DNA of 64,000 nucleotides, taken from positions 39,046 to 103,045 of the IMG/VR virus record IMGVR_UViG_3300009702_000018, one strand, 5' to 3'. The notes below the pieces were generated by a model. That model searched no databases, had not been told where the DNA came from, and saw only the letters and a program-made list of their open reading frames with translations. The DNA is from a virus. The translations under genes and the position numbers were made by a program. Each line of letters opens with the position of its first letter. The first letter of the stretch is position 1. Shown here piece by piece: positions 1 to 10,115 of this stretch.

Positions 1-1173
1 TCCTGCAAAATCTATAAATTTTTTCTTCTCATAAAAAGATGATCCACAAATACCTGCCTCTGTCAATAAAATTTCATATGCTTTATATATTTCCCAACCA
101 TCAAATGTTCTTGGTTTCAAATTTCCATTAACATATCCAGGTATATTTGTCAAATAACCTGCTTGGATATAATCTATTTTTGTGGGAGCAGACAAATTAA
201 CAGAATCTTTTAAAAATACAGAATAATCATAGCAAGTAATAAATAGAACATCAGCTCCATTAGATTTATATTTTTTCTCGATTTTTCTTATTTGTCCAGT
301 AAACTTTGTCATTAATTCATCTTCACCCTGAGAGTTTCTATATCCCTCGCTATATCGAATCATTCGATATTCTTTTAGTGTTTGTCCAGATGATTTTTCT
401 ATATATGTTTTACTTGTTGAAACATAGTAATACCCAAATTTATTATAATAAGAAGATGAAGAAATAAAAGGAACTTCAAATGTAAAAATTGATTTTCCAT
501 CTTCATTTTCTGTATATGAAGTTTTGCTAACATGTGAAAGTTCTGTAAAAGCGATAGAACCAAGCCCAGCATAAGAAATAGGATAAAATTGTTCTCCACC
601 TATTAGCTGATATTCAGAAGTAATACTTGCACTATCTGTTTTCCACAATCCAACAAACCCATATTCTTTTTGTTGTTCTGGAGTATATAGAATAAATATT
701 GAATATATATCACCTTGAGTTAAATCAACACTTGAAACATGATAATTCTGATCTTCAAAATTCATACTATAAGAAGTAGCCAATGTTTGTGTGGCACCAC
801 GAAATATGTAAAATCCTATATTCCCTGACCCACCAAAAGCAAAATAATGTTTCCCCGTATAATTACATGTAAAATAATTTGTCATATTAATTGACCATTT
901 GTAAGTATCTTGCCAATTAATAATAGTATCTGGTCTTTGATTCCCATAATAAAATTTACAATTAGGAACAACTCCAGAATAAGAACCAATTTGTTGGGAA
1001 GTAGAGGTTAAGGTATTCCACCTCACATTAAGTCCATATGATAAAGTATTATATACTGTATTAGCATATTCCACTTTGTTAATCGGGATATTGCGTTTTT
1101 GAAAAAAGGGCTCTAATCTATTTTTTTGTTCAAAAACAACATTTTGACTGGGTGTTGATAATGTTTCTATCAT
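1..1173 (-). CDS. tail-tip/baseplate-type protein, partial (C-terminus off the left edge)
   Basis: The minus frame is open for 391 codons from ATG at 1173 to the window edge with no stop. Its start overlaps the stop of the next gene upstream. Residues about 90-180 are aromatic- and Gly-rich beta segments (NYTGKHYFAFGGSGNIGFY) that recall PA14/GLEYA-type carbohydrate-binding modules. The later part (TKFTGQIRKIEKKYKSNGA) has the feel of tail-hub proteins. Gene order (tape measure, then a 139-residue tail protein, then this) is where siphoviruses place distal tail, hub and receptor-binding proteins. The tail-tip role is inferred from order; the sugar-binding idea is weak. Confidence 0.6.
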   Translation of the reverse strand, partial: MIETLSTPSQNVVFEQKNRLEPFFQKRNIPINKVEYANTVYNTLSYGLNVRWNTLTSTSQQIGSYSGVVPNCKFYYGNQRPDTIINWQDTYKWSINMTNYFTCNYTGKHYFAFGGSGNIGFYIFRGATQTLATSYSMNFEDQNYHVSSVDLTQGDIYSIFILYTPEQQKEYGFVGLWKTDSASITSEYQLIGGEQFYPISYAGLGSIAFTELSHVSKTSYTENEDGKSIFTFEVPFISSSSYYNKFGYYYVSTSKTYIEKSSGQTLKEYRMIRYSEGYRNSQGEDELMTKFTGQIRKIEKKYKSNGADVLFITCYDYSVFLKDSVNLSAPTKIDYIQAGYLTNIPGYVNGNLKPRTFDGWEIYKAYEILLTEAGICGSSFYEKKKFIDFAG

Positions 1174-1589
1174 ATTTTCTCGGGTTGTAATAAAAGTTCA
1201 ACTTTATCATATATTAAATTTCCACCGGACGCAGGAGTAGTTTTAATTGTTACAATTTGAGCTTTCTTCCAATCTGCACTTGAAGCTTCAATTGGCCATC
1301 TATAGTTTGCAATTTGAATATCATTAAAATCAAAATATCTTATTTCACCTTCCAATGGTCTAAAATAATTGATAATATCACTTAAAGCAGCATTATCCAT
1401 AGGGAATCTTACCCAAGTCATTGTTCTTACTCTGCTATCAAAAGCTCGTTCTTGATAACAATCTGATCCATGTAAAATATCTATTTTTTCTACATCAGCA
1501 GCATCAACAGGATTATATATACTTGGATTAACTCCAAAAGTAAAATTAGCAGGTCCTGGTAATACACTTGTTACTTGTATTCTGATCAT
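1170..1589 (-). CDS. distal-tail-like minor tail protein
   Basis: This 139-residue protein is directly downstream of the tape measure gene, sharing an ATGA overlap, and its own stop overlaps the next start. It is beta-rich, with an aromatic centre (TWVRFPMDNAALSDIINYF) and a C-terminus ending LLLQPEKI. Position and size suggest a small distal-tail or tail-tip adaptor at the end of the tube. No catalytic motif is visible. Family membership is not recognised from sequence, so the role rests on gene order. Confidence 0.6.
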   Translation of the reverse strand: MIRIQVTSVLPGPANFTFGVNPSIYNPVDAADVEKIDILHGSDCYQERAFDSRVRTMTWVRFPMDNAALSDIINYFRPLEGEIRYFDFNDIQIANYRWPIEASSADWKKAQIVTIKTTPASGGNLIYDKVELLLQPEKI

Positions 1590-4500
1590 ACTGGTACAAA
1601 CCCCCGACTACCCGAATTTTGAATTTGAACATCATAATCTCCTGATAGTACTTGTTTAATTGTTTCAGCAATATGAGCATCATTTGTTGAATTAATATGT
1701 ATTGTAATTGCAGGATTTCCATATCCATAATTGCCAGTAGGAAGATTAAATCGTGTTGGGGCATTATATATTTTCTTATCAATTTCTTTTAAGGCTATTG
1801 TATTTTGAATTGTTGCATTTGTATTTTGATCCATTGCTTTTGATAATGGTTCTTGTTTTTTTGGTCTATGTCCAAATAATCCCCCAAATAATCCTCCAAG
1901 AATTCCACCAGCAAGACCAAATAGAGGTCCTCCAAAAATACTCATTAATGTGCCAGGATTTTTAAACAAATTAGTAAATAAAGATTGTCCTATTGCAGAT
2001 CCAAATCCAACTCCTACTGATGCACCTTTATTTTTTGTTCCAACAAGACTGGCTGCTAATGTATAACTTATCATTGAAGCAAATGATTTTAAATTACTCT
2101 GTAAATCATTTAATTCTTTGACTGTTTGTTTGGGAGTGGGATCATTTTTTGGATTGTTTTGTTTTGTTGCATCTAAAATACTTTTATTTGTATTTAAAGT
2201 TTTTTCTGCTGTATTTTCTAAATTAGATGTATCAATTGCTTCGGGTTTTATACCAACTATTTTTGCCATATAAGCAGCAGTATTGATCGTTGGTGCTGTT
2301 TGTGCTATTGTATTTACATATTTATTTTTTTCAACAGACTCTATTTTTGTTGTAATAGTTGTAGGGATTTGATTTACGGAAGTATTAAAATAATCAACTA
2401 CTTTTTTAAATTCAGTTGTATCAATCTTTTCTGGTTTTATTCCTACTACTTTATTAGTATATTTTTCTTGATTAATGGGTTTTATATTATGAAGAGCAGC
2501 AAGAACATAATCAATTATCTTTTTCAAGCTTATAAGAAATTTATCATTTGCTGAATTCAATTTAACAAAATAAGTATTATATATATTTGATAATTGATTT
2601 TGATAATCTTTATTAATTGCTTTTAATTTTGTTGCATATTCTGTTTGTAAAGCAGATAGAGCCTTCATATATCCTTGTTGAAAATTATTAGTAGCATTAG
2701 TGATTGAATCACCAATAAGTTTACCCACATCTTGATTTTTATTAACTTTAATATTAGATAAATTTTCAGCAAATTGATTAACTAAGTTTTTATAAAAAGC
2801 ATCACTAATACTGCTCATTACATCTAAAACAATAGTTTTAATCTCTTTCCAGCCCTTACGATACTCTTTCATTTCGTCTTTTACAAGGTTCAATCTATTT
2901 TTAGCATCTTGAATTGATTTTTGATCTCCGCTCATTCGAGCATTTTGTAAATCTATTTCCGCTTGTTTTATTTCATAAGATAAATCTTTTCTTTTCTGGG
3001 AATTCTCTAAAATATTATTTGGTAAATCAGTGAAAGCATCTTTAATTGTATTTTTAAATATTTTGGCATTATCAACACTATTCTCCATTACCTTATCAAT
3101 ACGAATTTTAAATTCTTTATCTAATAACTTTATTCTTTCTTTGTGTTCTGTATTAGCGGCTTTTAAAACAGCTTTATATTGTTTTTCTGCAGATAATAAT
3201 GGGAATTTTTTATTATCAAATGACTTTGCAATTTCTTTACCTTGCTGGACAATTAAATTTGTTCTTTCTTTTTCAAGAGCAATTATTTCTTGTTCTTTAT
3301 TGGGGAATTTCGACAAATATTTTAATTGTAATTCGACATTTTTAATTGAAGTATCATAGCGAGCATTAATGTCATTTTGAAGTAAAATATTTTCTTTTGA
3401 TTCTTTATTATATTCTCTAATATATTTTAATGCTTTCACAAAATATTTAGATATATCTAATTGATTAAGAAGTTGCTTATAACTTGCTAAATCATTTTTA
3501 GCTTTGGTTAATTCTTTATTAATATCTGGTATGGGAGTCGCTGAACCCGCTGCAATCTGCGAATATTGTGTAGGAATATCTTTTAATAGCTTAGGAATGC
3601 TTTCTAAAACTTTTAAATTTGATTTGTTTATTATACCATTCTTCATTGGGAGTTTCGTTTCCAATATGTCTTTCATTTTTGTTAAATTATTTATTTTATC
3701 TGTGGTATCAGAAATCTTTATTGCTAAATCTTGAAATTTTGTTCCAGTAGTTTTTACTATATCAACCATCTTACTTATTTTAAAAGCATTTTCATCAACT
3801 ACTTTACCAAATAGTAAACTACTCTTCAATACATTAAATTGTTCTGTGGTAGTTTTAAATTTTTTGATTAAAGAATCCATTGATTTAGAAAAAGTAATAA
3901 TATCATTTGAAGGTTTTGTTCCTATTTCAAGAGTAGTTTTAATTTTATTCTTGTTTCCATTTAATTTATCAATTTCTATTTGATCTTTCGCTATTGATAC
4001 TCCAATCTCATTTAATATTCTTCCTAATTGACCCAAAGTACCAAATTGTCCTTTAACCCAAATAAAAGTACTTTTTAATTGTTGTCCTATATCTGCATAA
4101 AGTTCTTGTGTTAATTTTTTATTTCCTAAAATTTTTGAAAGAAATTCTTTTGTATCTGATATATTTCCTATTGCATTCTTATCTTTTACAAGACGATCTT
4201 TAAAGGTTTTAATAGCCTCATCAACAGCATTTTGTATCCTATATGTAATTGTTTTACTTTCTTCGTCTGAAATACCCAACATATTTGCATATTTTTTAGC
4301 AAGACCTGTTTCAGTGAGTGATTCTTTAGCCTGATTTGATGCATCTTTAATGGCATTCACCATATTTTTAATATAAGTATCTATAGATTCTTTTAGATGA
4401 TATTTGGGGGGAGTTAAAAATACATCTTCAAAACCTAGATTAATTTTTTGATTTTTAAAAATCATTTTTCTAATATCTGACATAAAAGACATAAAATTAA

Positions 4501-7141
4501 ATCTTTTAAGAAAATAAGCCTGAAATTCTTTTCCTGTAAGTTCTGATGGGGGCGTTTCAAGCGGTAAAGGAGTTTTATTAAGATTTTTAAAGGTTTCATT
4601 AATTTTTTCTTTAAAATCTTTCAACATTTTTATCTGTTTTGTAAATCCTGCCATTTCACCCGTTAATTGAATAATTCTTGATTCTTTTAGATTTTTATTT
4701 ATTTGTTCTAAATCTTTAATTTGTTGAATATTTCTTTTATGCAAATTATCATTGGCTGTAATTACATTATTTATGGCTGTTGTAGTATTTGTATGTGCAT
4801 TTGTTAAAGTATTAGTGGCATCAATAAGTTCATAACTTGAATTGGATAATAATTTAAGATCTGCTACCATTTTAGTTAAAATACCGGCTTTTATATTTGG
4901 TTTATTAGCCCTGTCAAGTGCAATTCTATAGTTAATTAACTCTTTGGTAACATCTGTAGTAAGTTTGTTTTCTTCTTTTAAACTCTTTATACGATCTTCT
5001 GTTACTTTAATGGAATCTTTTAAACTCATAGTAGTTTTAATAACAGCATTTGATGCAACACTTTGAGAAGATCCAAATAATGCCCAACCAGCAGAAATTA
5101 AACCAATGGCTATACTTGCTGCCATTAATACAGTACCAAATGTTCCCATTGCTAATTTTATGCCATTAATAGCACCTATAAATCCGACTGAAGAAGCAGT
5201 TGCAGCTTCTTCGGATGCTTCAAATCCTATTGTTTGTGCTGTTGCCGCCCCTGTTACTATTCCATATTCTATCATTTTGGCATGTAATCTTCCCATAATA
5301 AATTTGAAACCTGCAATAGCAATCGACCCAATTGTAACAACACTTCCAAATGCAACAACAGAGGCAACAATTCTTCCTAAAACGCCATGAAAGAAATTGA
5401 GTACTTTTAAAACACCCTTTAATAAGAATACAAGACCCGATAAAGGACCAGCTAATGATTGACCCACAATAACTCCAAATTGTGTTAATGCTGCAGCAGC
5501 CTGTTCCCATGATTTTTTAAAAGTATTTAATGTTAATTGATTAGCTTGTAATGCTTCTGTACTGGCTCGCTGTGCTTTAATTGTGGCTGCTGTTTTCATA
5601 TTATAATTATCCATTAATGCTATAAAATCAGCATATCTTCTAATTCCACCAAATGTAACAGCAATATGTGCTTTTTCAACAGAAGATAAATTTCCCCACT
5701 TTTTATGTAAATCATCTAATACGTCATCTAAATCTCTTAATTCACTTGCATTCTTTAAAACAGCAACACCAATATTTTCAAATACACTTATAACTTTTTT
5801 TCTTGGCAATCTGGCAAACATAGTTTTTAAAGATTGACCAATGGCTGAACCAGATTTTCTGGTAATAGCTCCAATAGCAGCGACATACCCAGCTAAATCA
5901 TTAAGATCAACTCCCACAACTTTTGCAGCAGCACCTACAGCTTTTAATGAATTGGCAAGATCTTGAGCAGTAACAGGAAAATTCTTTTGAACTACTAACC
6001 ATTTAGATATAACTTGAGTAACATTGGACGCTTGAACCCCATAAGTAAATATAGCAGAAGTGAGAGCTTCTGTAACTTCTGTAGCAGTAGAACCTAAAGC
6101 GTTAACACCAACTAAAGTTGCCGACATAGCAGCTAATACATCATTTTGTTTTAATCCCGTTTGTGCCCAAACTTTCATAGATTTAATAATGTCGCCAACA
6201 CCAACACCAAAAGTTTTACTTAGATTAAAAGCTTCTGTTCTATATTTTTTAATACTATCTGTATTTTGATCAATAACCTTCTGTAAGTCAGCTAAAAGAA
6301 ATTGAGTATCTGCAAAATCTTTAATAGATTTTTTAGTTGCATCTATTGCACCTCTCATTAAAAAGAAAGCAACACGATAACGAATTAATTTTCCAATAGC
6401 AACACCGATTTGTTTATTAAGCTTGCCTTGTTCTTCTTCTGTTTTCGCCGTACTACCACTTGCTTTTTGTTGTGCTTTTGCAACTTGATTTAATTCTTCT
6501 CTAACTGTTTCTAATCGTTTAAGATATTTTTCAAATTCTTTAACATCTTTTGGTTGTACAAAGCCTTGTGTAAAATTACTTTGAACTCCCAATCTTCTAT
6601 TCATTAACGCATATATATCTATTATACGTTTTAATTTTTTATTTCTTTGATCATCTATTAATAGAAGATCTTTATTTTTTAGAACTTGATCATCAATTAA
6701 TGTTTGAATTTTTTTATATATGGTTAATTGATCTCGTTGAGATTTAACATTAAGTGTTTTAATCTCATTTATTACTTTTTGGAGTTTGGGAAGATCTTCT
6801 TGTGTAATATCAAAAGAAATAGGAATTTTATGTTGTTTCTCTAACTTTGATATATTATCTATTGTTCTTTTAGACAATTCAGCATCAATAAGAAATCTGA
6901 TTTTATTTCCATGTATTCCTTCAGTAATTTTATAAAATTCAGATAAAAACTTTCTAATATCTCCGGAAGCAATACCAGTTCTTTTAGAAACAGTGTCAAT
7001 AGATTGTATAATTTTATTAATATTACTTGGAGCCACAGTTCCAATTTCTTGATAAATACTAAGTAGTATATTAACCTTGTTGATTACATCTTTAAGACCT
7101 TGAGCCTCAAAAAAGGTTGTAATTGTGTCTTGATTAGCCAT
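1586..7141 (-). CDS. tail tape measure protein
   Basis: At 1851 residues this is the longest gene in the window, as expected of the protein that fills the tail lumen and sets tail length. Residues about 230-530 look like the TP901-type tape-measure core (FADTQFLLADLQKVI; AMSATLVGVNALGSTATEVT; AAKVVGVDLNDLAGYVAAIG). Hydrophobic segments lie at about 550-620 and 650-700. A long Lys/Asn/Ile-rich helical and coiled-coil middle follows, then a Gly-rich stretch at about 1700-1765 (GGILGGLFGGLFGHRPKK). It lies downstream of the tail chaperone genes and overlaps the next gene by 4 bp. No peptidase or lysozyme motif was noticed. Tail length should be considerable, since length scales with this protein. 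Confidence 0.95.
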   Translation of the reverse strand: MANQDTITTFFEAQGLKDVINKVNILLSIYQEIGTVAPSNINKIIQSIDTVSKRTGIASGDIRKFLSEFYKITEGIHGNKIRFLIDAELSKRTIDNISKLEKQHKIPISFDITQEDLPKLQKVINEIKTLNVKSQRDQLTIYKKIQTLIDDQVLKNKDLLLIDDQRNKKLKRIIDIYALMNRRLGVQSNFTQGFVQPKDVKEFEKYLKRLETVREELNQVAKAQQKASGSTAKTEEEQGKLNKQIGVAIGKLIRYRVAFFLMRGAIDATKKSIKDFADTQFLLADLQKVIDQNTDSIKKYRTEAFNLSKTFGVGVGDIIKSMKVWAQTGLKQNDVLAAMSATLVGVNALGSTATEVTEALTSAIFTYGVQASNVTQVISKWLVVQKNFPVTAQDLANSLKAVGAAAKVVGVDLNDLAGYVAAIGAITRKSGSAIGQSLKTMFARLPRKKVISVFENIGVAVLKNASELRDLDDVLDDLHKKWGNLSSVEKAHIAVTFGGIRRYADFIALMDNYNMKTAATIKAQRASTEALQANQLTLNTFKKSWEQAAAALTQFGVIVGQSLAGPLSGLVFLLKGVLKVLNFFHGVLGRIVASVVAFGSVVTIGSIAIAGFKFIMGRLHAKMIEYGIVTGAATAQTIGFEASEEAATASSVGFIGAINGIKLAMGTFGTVLMAASIAIGLISAGWALFGSSQSVASNAVIKTTMSLKDSIKVTEDRIKSLKEENKLTTDVTKELINYRIALDRANKPNIKAGILTKMVADLKLLSNSSYELIDATNTLTNAHTNTTTAINNVITANDNLHKRNIQQIKDLEQINKNLKESRIIQLTGEMAGFTKQIKMLKDFKEKINETFKNLNKTPLPLETPPSELTGKEFQAYFLKRFNFMSFMSDIRKMIFKNQKINLGFEDVFLTPPKYHLKESIDTYIKNMVNAIKDASNQAKESLTETGLAKKYANMLGISDEESKTITYRIQNAVDEAIKTFKDRLVKDKNAIGNISDTKEFLSKILGNKKLTQELYADIGQQLKSTFIWVKGQFGTLGQLGRILNEIGVSIAKDQIEIDKLNGNKNKIKTTLEIGTKPSNDIITFSKSMDSLIKKFKTTTEQFNVLKSSLLFGKVVDENAFKISKMVDIVKTTGTKFQDLAIKISDTTDKINNLTKMKDILETKLPMKNGIINKSNLKVLESIPKLLKDIPTQYSQIAAGSATPIPDINKELTKAKNDLASYKQLLNQLDISKYFVKALKYIREYNKESKENILLQNDINARYDTSIKNVELQLKYLSKFPNKEQEIIALEKERTNLIVQQGKEIAKSFDNKKFPLLSAEKQYKAVLKAANTEHKERIKLLDKEFKIRIDKVMENSVDNAKIFKNTIKDAFTDLPNNILENSQKRKDLSYEIKQAEIDLQNARMSGDQKSIQDAKNRLNLVKDEMKEYRKGWKEIKTIVLDVMSSISDAFYKNLVNQFAENLSNIKVNKNQDVGKLIGDSITNATNNFQQGYMKALSALQTEYATKLKAINKDYQNQLSNIYNTYFVKLNSANDKFLISLKKIIDYVLAALHNIKPINQEKYTNKVVGIKPEKIDTTEFKKVVDYFNTSVNQIPTTITTKIESVEKNKYVNTIAQTAPTINTAAYMAKIVGIKPEAIDTSNLENTAEKTLNTNKSILDATKQNNPKNDPTPKQTVKELNDLQSNLKSFASMISYTLAASLVGTKNKGASVGVGFGSAIGQSLFTNLFKNPGTLMSIFGGPLFGLAGGILGGLFGGLFGHRPKKQEPLSKAMDQNTNATIQNTIALKEIDKKIYNAPTRFNLPTGNYGYGNPAITIHINSTNDAHIAETIKQVLSGDYDVQIQNSGSRGFVPV

Positions 7142-7397
7142 TTACTCTATATACCTCTTGCATTTCTGATGCTGGAGTAGTTTTTCTATGTCTATTCATT
7201 TTTTCTTTGAATTTTTTATCTTCAAACCATTTATCTAATAAAACATCATAATTGATAATAAAATCACTGGGACGTTCTTCTTCTTTTAAATTAAATACAT
7301 TATTATTATAAAAACTCATCCAATATAATAGATTTTTTTCATTAATGGTTAAATCATATAAATTACCTTTAAACATTGGCATATGTGTATCTATCAT
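7134..7397 (-). CDS. tail assembly chaperone, second frame (possible -1 frameshift product)
   Basis: This small acidic/aromatic 87-residue ORF lies just before the tape measure start, where siphoviruses encode the extension of the tail chaperone (lambda G-T, HK97 gp14-15). Its ATG has no Shine-Dalgarno: the 18 bases before it are AT-only apart from two C. The same frame stays open upstream to about 7472, overlapping the end of the preceding gene, and is in its -1 phase. It may therefore be made as a -1 fusion with the 7421-8140 product rather than on its own. I could not find a textbook slippery heptamer. Confidence 0.6.
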   Translation of the reverse strand: MIDTHMPMFKGNLYDLTINEKNLLYWMSFYNNNVFNLKEEERPSDFIINYDVLLDKWFEDKKFKEKMNRHRKTTPASEMQEVYRVNG

Positions 7398-7420
7398 AAT
7401 ATTATATAAGTTTTGTAATT

Positions 7421-8140
7421 CTATGCTTCTTGCAAAGTATCTGATTTCTCTTCCTCCCCGCCGAATAATTGTTCAGCAGGGAGCACTTGAATTATCTCTT
7501 GTGATAAACCAGCCCAAAAGAGAAGAGCTTCTTGTGTAATTTTATATAGCATATCTTGATCTTCTTCTTGATCAAGTGCTTCTATACTATCCCACACTCT
7601 ATCTCCATTAGCAAATTTAACACAATGAGATAATCTTACTTTAATTTCCCTTTCATTAGCTCTGCCTTCAACACTATTATTTAAATATTGATTATGTTCT
7701 TCATACATTTGAGCTATTTTATCTCTATATTCATACCACTTATCTCGATAATAATCTAATTTCTTTTTATTAACTTTATGTTTTTTCCTCATATCAGCAA
7801 CAGCTAATTCAATAAGTTTTATTTCTTCATAATAATCAGCTACTTTTTCTTCTTTATCTTTCCCCCAAATCCCTCGTTGAATTAAAATTTCTTCTAATTG
7901 ATCTTTTGTTAAAATATCAGGATCTTGAATTAACCGATTAAATGTTTTCACATAAGCATCAGTAGCTTCACTTTCAATTTTTGGATTAGTATTATGAATA
8001 TGAATTTCTACATTTTTTTTATCTCTAAAAGTTTCAAAAGTAATTGAACGATATTTTTGTTTAATTTCTTTTTCCGCTTTTTTAATATCAACTTCTGGGA
8101 TTTTATCTCCCAATCTTGGTTCTGCTTTTTGTTTTACCAT
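7421..8140 (-). CDS. tail assembly chaperone (first frame)
   Basis: The product is 239 residues, charged and helical, with a coiled-coil-like centre (about 95-160, rich in Lys/Glu/Tyr) and an acidic C-terminus (FGGEEEKSDTLQEA). A good ribosome site (AGGAAAGG) precedes the ATG. It sits between the tail tube gene and the tape measure gene, the usual site of the tape-measure chaperone, which coats the tape protein until the tube polymerises. Identification is by position and character; no homology could be tested. Confidence 0.65.
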   Translation of the reverse strand: MVKQKAEPRLGDKIPEVDIKKAEKEIKQKYRSITFETFRDKKNVEIHIHNTNPKIESEATDAYVKTFNRLIQDPDILTKDQLEEILIQRGIWGKDKEEKVADYYEEIKLIELAVADMRKKHKVNKKKLDYYRDKWYEYRDKIAQMYEEHNQYLNNSVEGRANEREIKVRLSHCVKFANGDRVWDSIEALDQEEDQDMLYKITQEALLFWAGLSQEIIQVLPAEQLFGGEEEKSDTLQEA

Positions 8141-8188
8141 AACCTTTCCTCTTTGCTCTGAAAAGGGGAAAAATTTCCCCTTTATTTA

Positions 8189-9601
8189 TTAAGTCCATCC
8201 ACCAACGACATTAGTTCCGCTGCCAACAATTGAAATATTATCAGCAGTAAAGTTTATTTCGTTAGTAGCATTATTTCCAACTGACACATTGAAATTATTA
8301 GCTTGAACATACATATTCTCAACAGTAATGGTATCTAATAATGTAGTTTTAGCTTTATCTTTATAGATCTGTATTTTTAAGTTATTATATCCATTAAAAT
8401 CAGAAATTGTTAATGATGTAACATTACTCTGTTCATAGTCTTGACTAGTGAGTGCAGCAAAATATTCCAAATCAGAATCTTCAGCAGTAACAGAAACAGT
8501 AACTGGAACAGGGGTTTTCTTTGAAATAGCATAAAATCCATCAGTCCCAAGCTCATATAACTTATCTTCTCCAAGAGCAACATCAATAGTAACAGTTTGT
8601 AGTCTTAATGCTTGACCCGCAGCACTATAAGTTCCCTTACCTGGAGTTTGAGTATTCCATAAATAAGCAGTGATTTGACCTCGTCTAATAGCACCAAGTG
8701 CTCCTGCAGTAGATTCTAATTCCCATCCTGGATCCGTAGCAGCAGAAGAAGATTCCCATAGTGTATAATTTGAAGCAGGCTTAAAAACGACCCATACTCT
8801 ATCAGTAGAATCAGCGGCAGTACTAACCCACGGAGTGGATAACACATCAGAACTAGCAGTAAAAGCACCACTGGCGACTACAGAAGCAGTCATATTGCTT
8901 GTTACTCCACCACCACCAGCAGTACTACGTAGAATTACATTATTAACACCAATTGCTAATACACTTGAACCATCGGGGATAACACTGGTCAAATTAGTAA
9001 AATGTTGACTCGTTCCACCGGCAGTACTAATATTTTCCAAAAGCAATTTAGAACAACGAGCATTTGCCCAATTTCCTAGAAACCAAGTAGCATTATCAGC
9101 AGCCAAAGTGTAATTAGCGGCAGCATTTCCATTGACATCATAAGAAAGATTAACTGCAGTTAAAGCACAGTGGTTCATCCACATAGTACTTGCAGCAGTT
9201 TCAGTTTCTTCATTAAAAGTAGCAGTTATATCACAATACCCATTCAACATATCAGTTTGAGTAATTGTAGCAGCATTGGCACTGGCAGCTTTAATATAAT
9301 ATTTAATATTTGTTCCACCAGCGGCATTAGCAGAAGCACCAGAATAACTACCTCCTTGATCAAGTAAACTATCAGTTAAAAGAGCCAAAGTATCTACTGC
9401 ACCAACGTCATTAGTATCTATTTGAATAGTAACATTTGGAGAATCAGCTATATATTCAACAATGCCAGAATTAGCAAGCTCTTCAGCCTGTTCTCTAGTA
9501 ATATCAACATTCCTACCAAAAGTCTGAACTCGTTTTAATACAATACCATCAGCCATAACAGATATATCAGAAGATTTAGTCTTCTCAGGTTTACTAGCCA
9601 T
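8189..9601 (-). CDS. major tail tube protein
   Basis: This 470-residue beta-rich, Ala/Thr/Ser-rich protein is preceded by a strong ribosome site (AAGGAGG). The N-terminal 60 residues (DITREQAEELANSGIVEYI; VTIQIDTNDVGAVDTLALL) resemble tail tube proteins with a small assembly domain. The Ser/Thr-rich middle (about 210-330) and the C-terminus (about 400-470, NFNVSVGNNATNEINFTADN) look like decorating beta-sandwich domains. It lies between the tail terminator and the chaperone genes, as tube genes do. There is no sheath gene nearby, which supports a non-contractile tail. An upstream CCGAATTTATAATA element (9613-9629) may drive it separately. Confidence 0.75.
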   Translation of the reverse strand: MASKPEKTKSSDISVMADGIVLKRVQTFGRNVDITREQAEELANSGIVEYIADSPNVTIQIDTNDVGAVDTLALLTDSLLDQGGSYSGASANAAGGTNIKYYIKAASANAATITQTDMLNGYCDITATFNEETETAASTMWMNHCALTAVNLSYDVNGNAAANYTLAADNATWFLGNWANARCSKLLLENISTAGGTSQHFTNLTSVIPDGSSVLAIGVNNVILRSTAGGGGVTSNMTASVVASGAFTASSDVLSTPWVSTAADSTDRVWVVFKPASNYTLWESSSAATDPGWELESTAGALGAIRRGQITAYLWNTQTPGKGTYSAAGQALRLQTVTIDVALGEDKLYELGTDGFYAISKKTPVPVTVSVTAEDSDLEYFAALTSQDYEQSNVTSLTISDFNGYNNLKIQIYKDKAKTTLLDTITVENMYVQANNFNVSVGNNATNEINFTADNISIVGSGTNVVGGWT

Positions 9602-9612
9602 GTTTGATTCCT

Positions 9613-9629
9613 CCTTATTATAAATTCGG
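9613..9629 (-). promoter_or_regulatory. candidate late promoter for tail tube gene
   Basis: On the minus strand this reads CCGAATTTATAATAAGG, ending 12 nt before the tail tube start codon and running into its ribosome site. It matches the CCGTAT/TTTAATA elements seen before four other minus-strand genes (12243, 25444, 30251, 42008) at a similar distance. It lies inside the C-terminal coding end of the preceding gene. The promoter role is inferred. Confidence 0.35.
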
Positions 9630-10115
9630 TAACAATAATAATCCGTCTATCATACTATGATGATTTAATCCTTCAATTGTAGAATCTTCGGGATCAAATG
9701 GGGTAATGGTTAATTTTGATACCCCATAATTACCCAACACAGGGATTCCCGTATAATCCCCTAGTATTGTTGGAAAAGCTGAATTAAAATCATATAAATT
9801 ATATGAATTCTCATTAAGCTCGTTCCACAAAATATACGATAAATCATCTCGTTGTGAATCAGTAATCGCAAAAACGTCAATTGCAATTGTAAACGTAGGC
9901 CATACCTTCGATCCCAATTCAACGTCTCTTCCAAATAATTGACCTACACCGACGGATACAGTAGGCCAAATTATTGGATCTCTTAACTCTGATTCACTTG
10001 GATAACCATCTACAACACGATAATTACCTGACACCCATCCATTTGCTTCAATTATTTCTTCTATCTTATAAATAATTGATAAATGGGCTAATCTTAATAG
10101 ACTCATATTAGGCAT
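9618..10115 (-). CDS. tail terminator / tail completion protein
   Basis: The product has 165 residues with a ribosome site GAGGAG. The segment WPTFTIAIDVFAITDSQRDD followed by LSYILWNEL is typical in style of tail-terminator proteins that cap the tube and join it to the head connector. The gene lies between the gp10-like neck gene (7-nt overlap) and the tail tube gene, the canonical place. The fold call rests on order plus this beta-alpha pattern. Confidence 0.6.
   Translation of the reverse strand: MPNMSLLRLAHLSIIYKIEEIIEANGWVSGNYRVVDGYPSESELRDPIIWPTVSVGVGQLFGRDVELGSKVWPTFTIAIDVFAITDSQRDDLSYILWNELNENSYNLYDFNSAFPTILGDYTGIPVLGNYGVSKLTITPFDPEDSTIEGLNHHSMIDGLLLLPNL

Noticed and set aside
8189-9601. 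Contractile tail sheath interpretation of the 470-residue protein
   Set aside because: No separate tube gene, baseplate wedge or sheath-type C-terminus; size and position fit a siphovirus tube with added domains.
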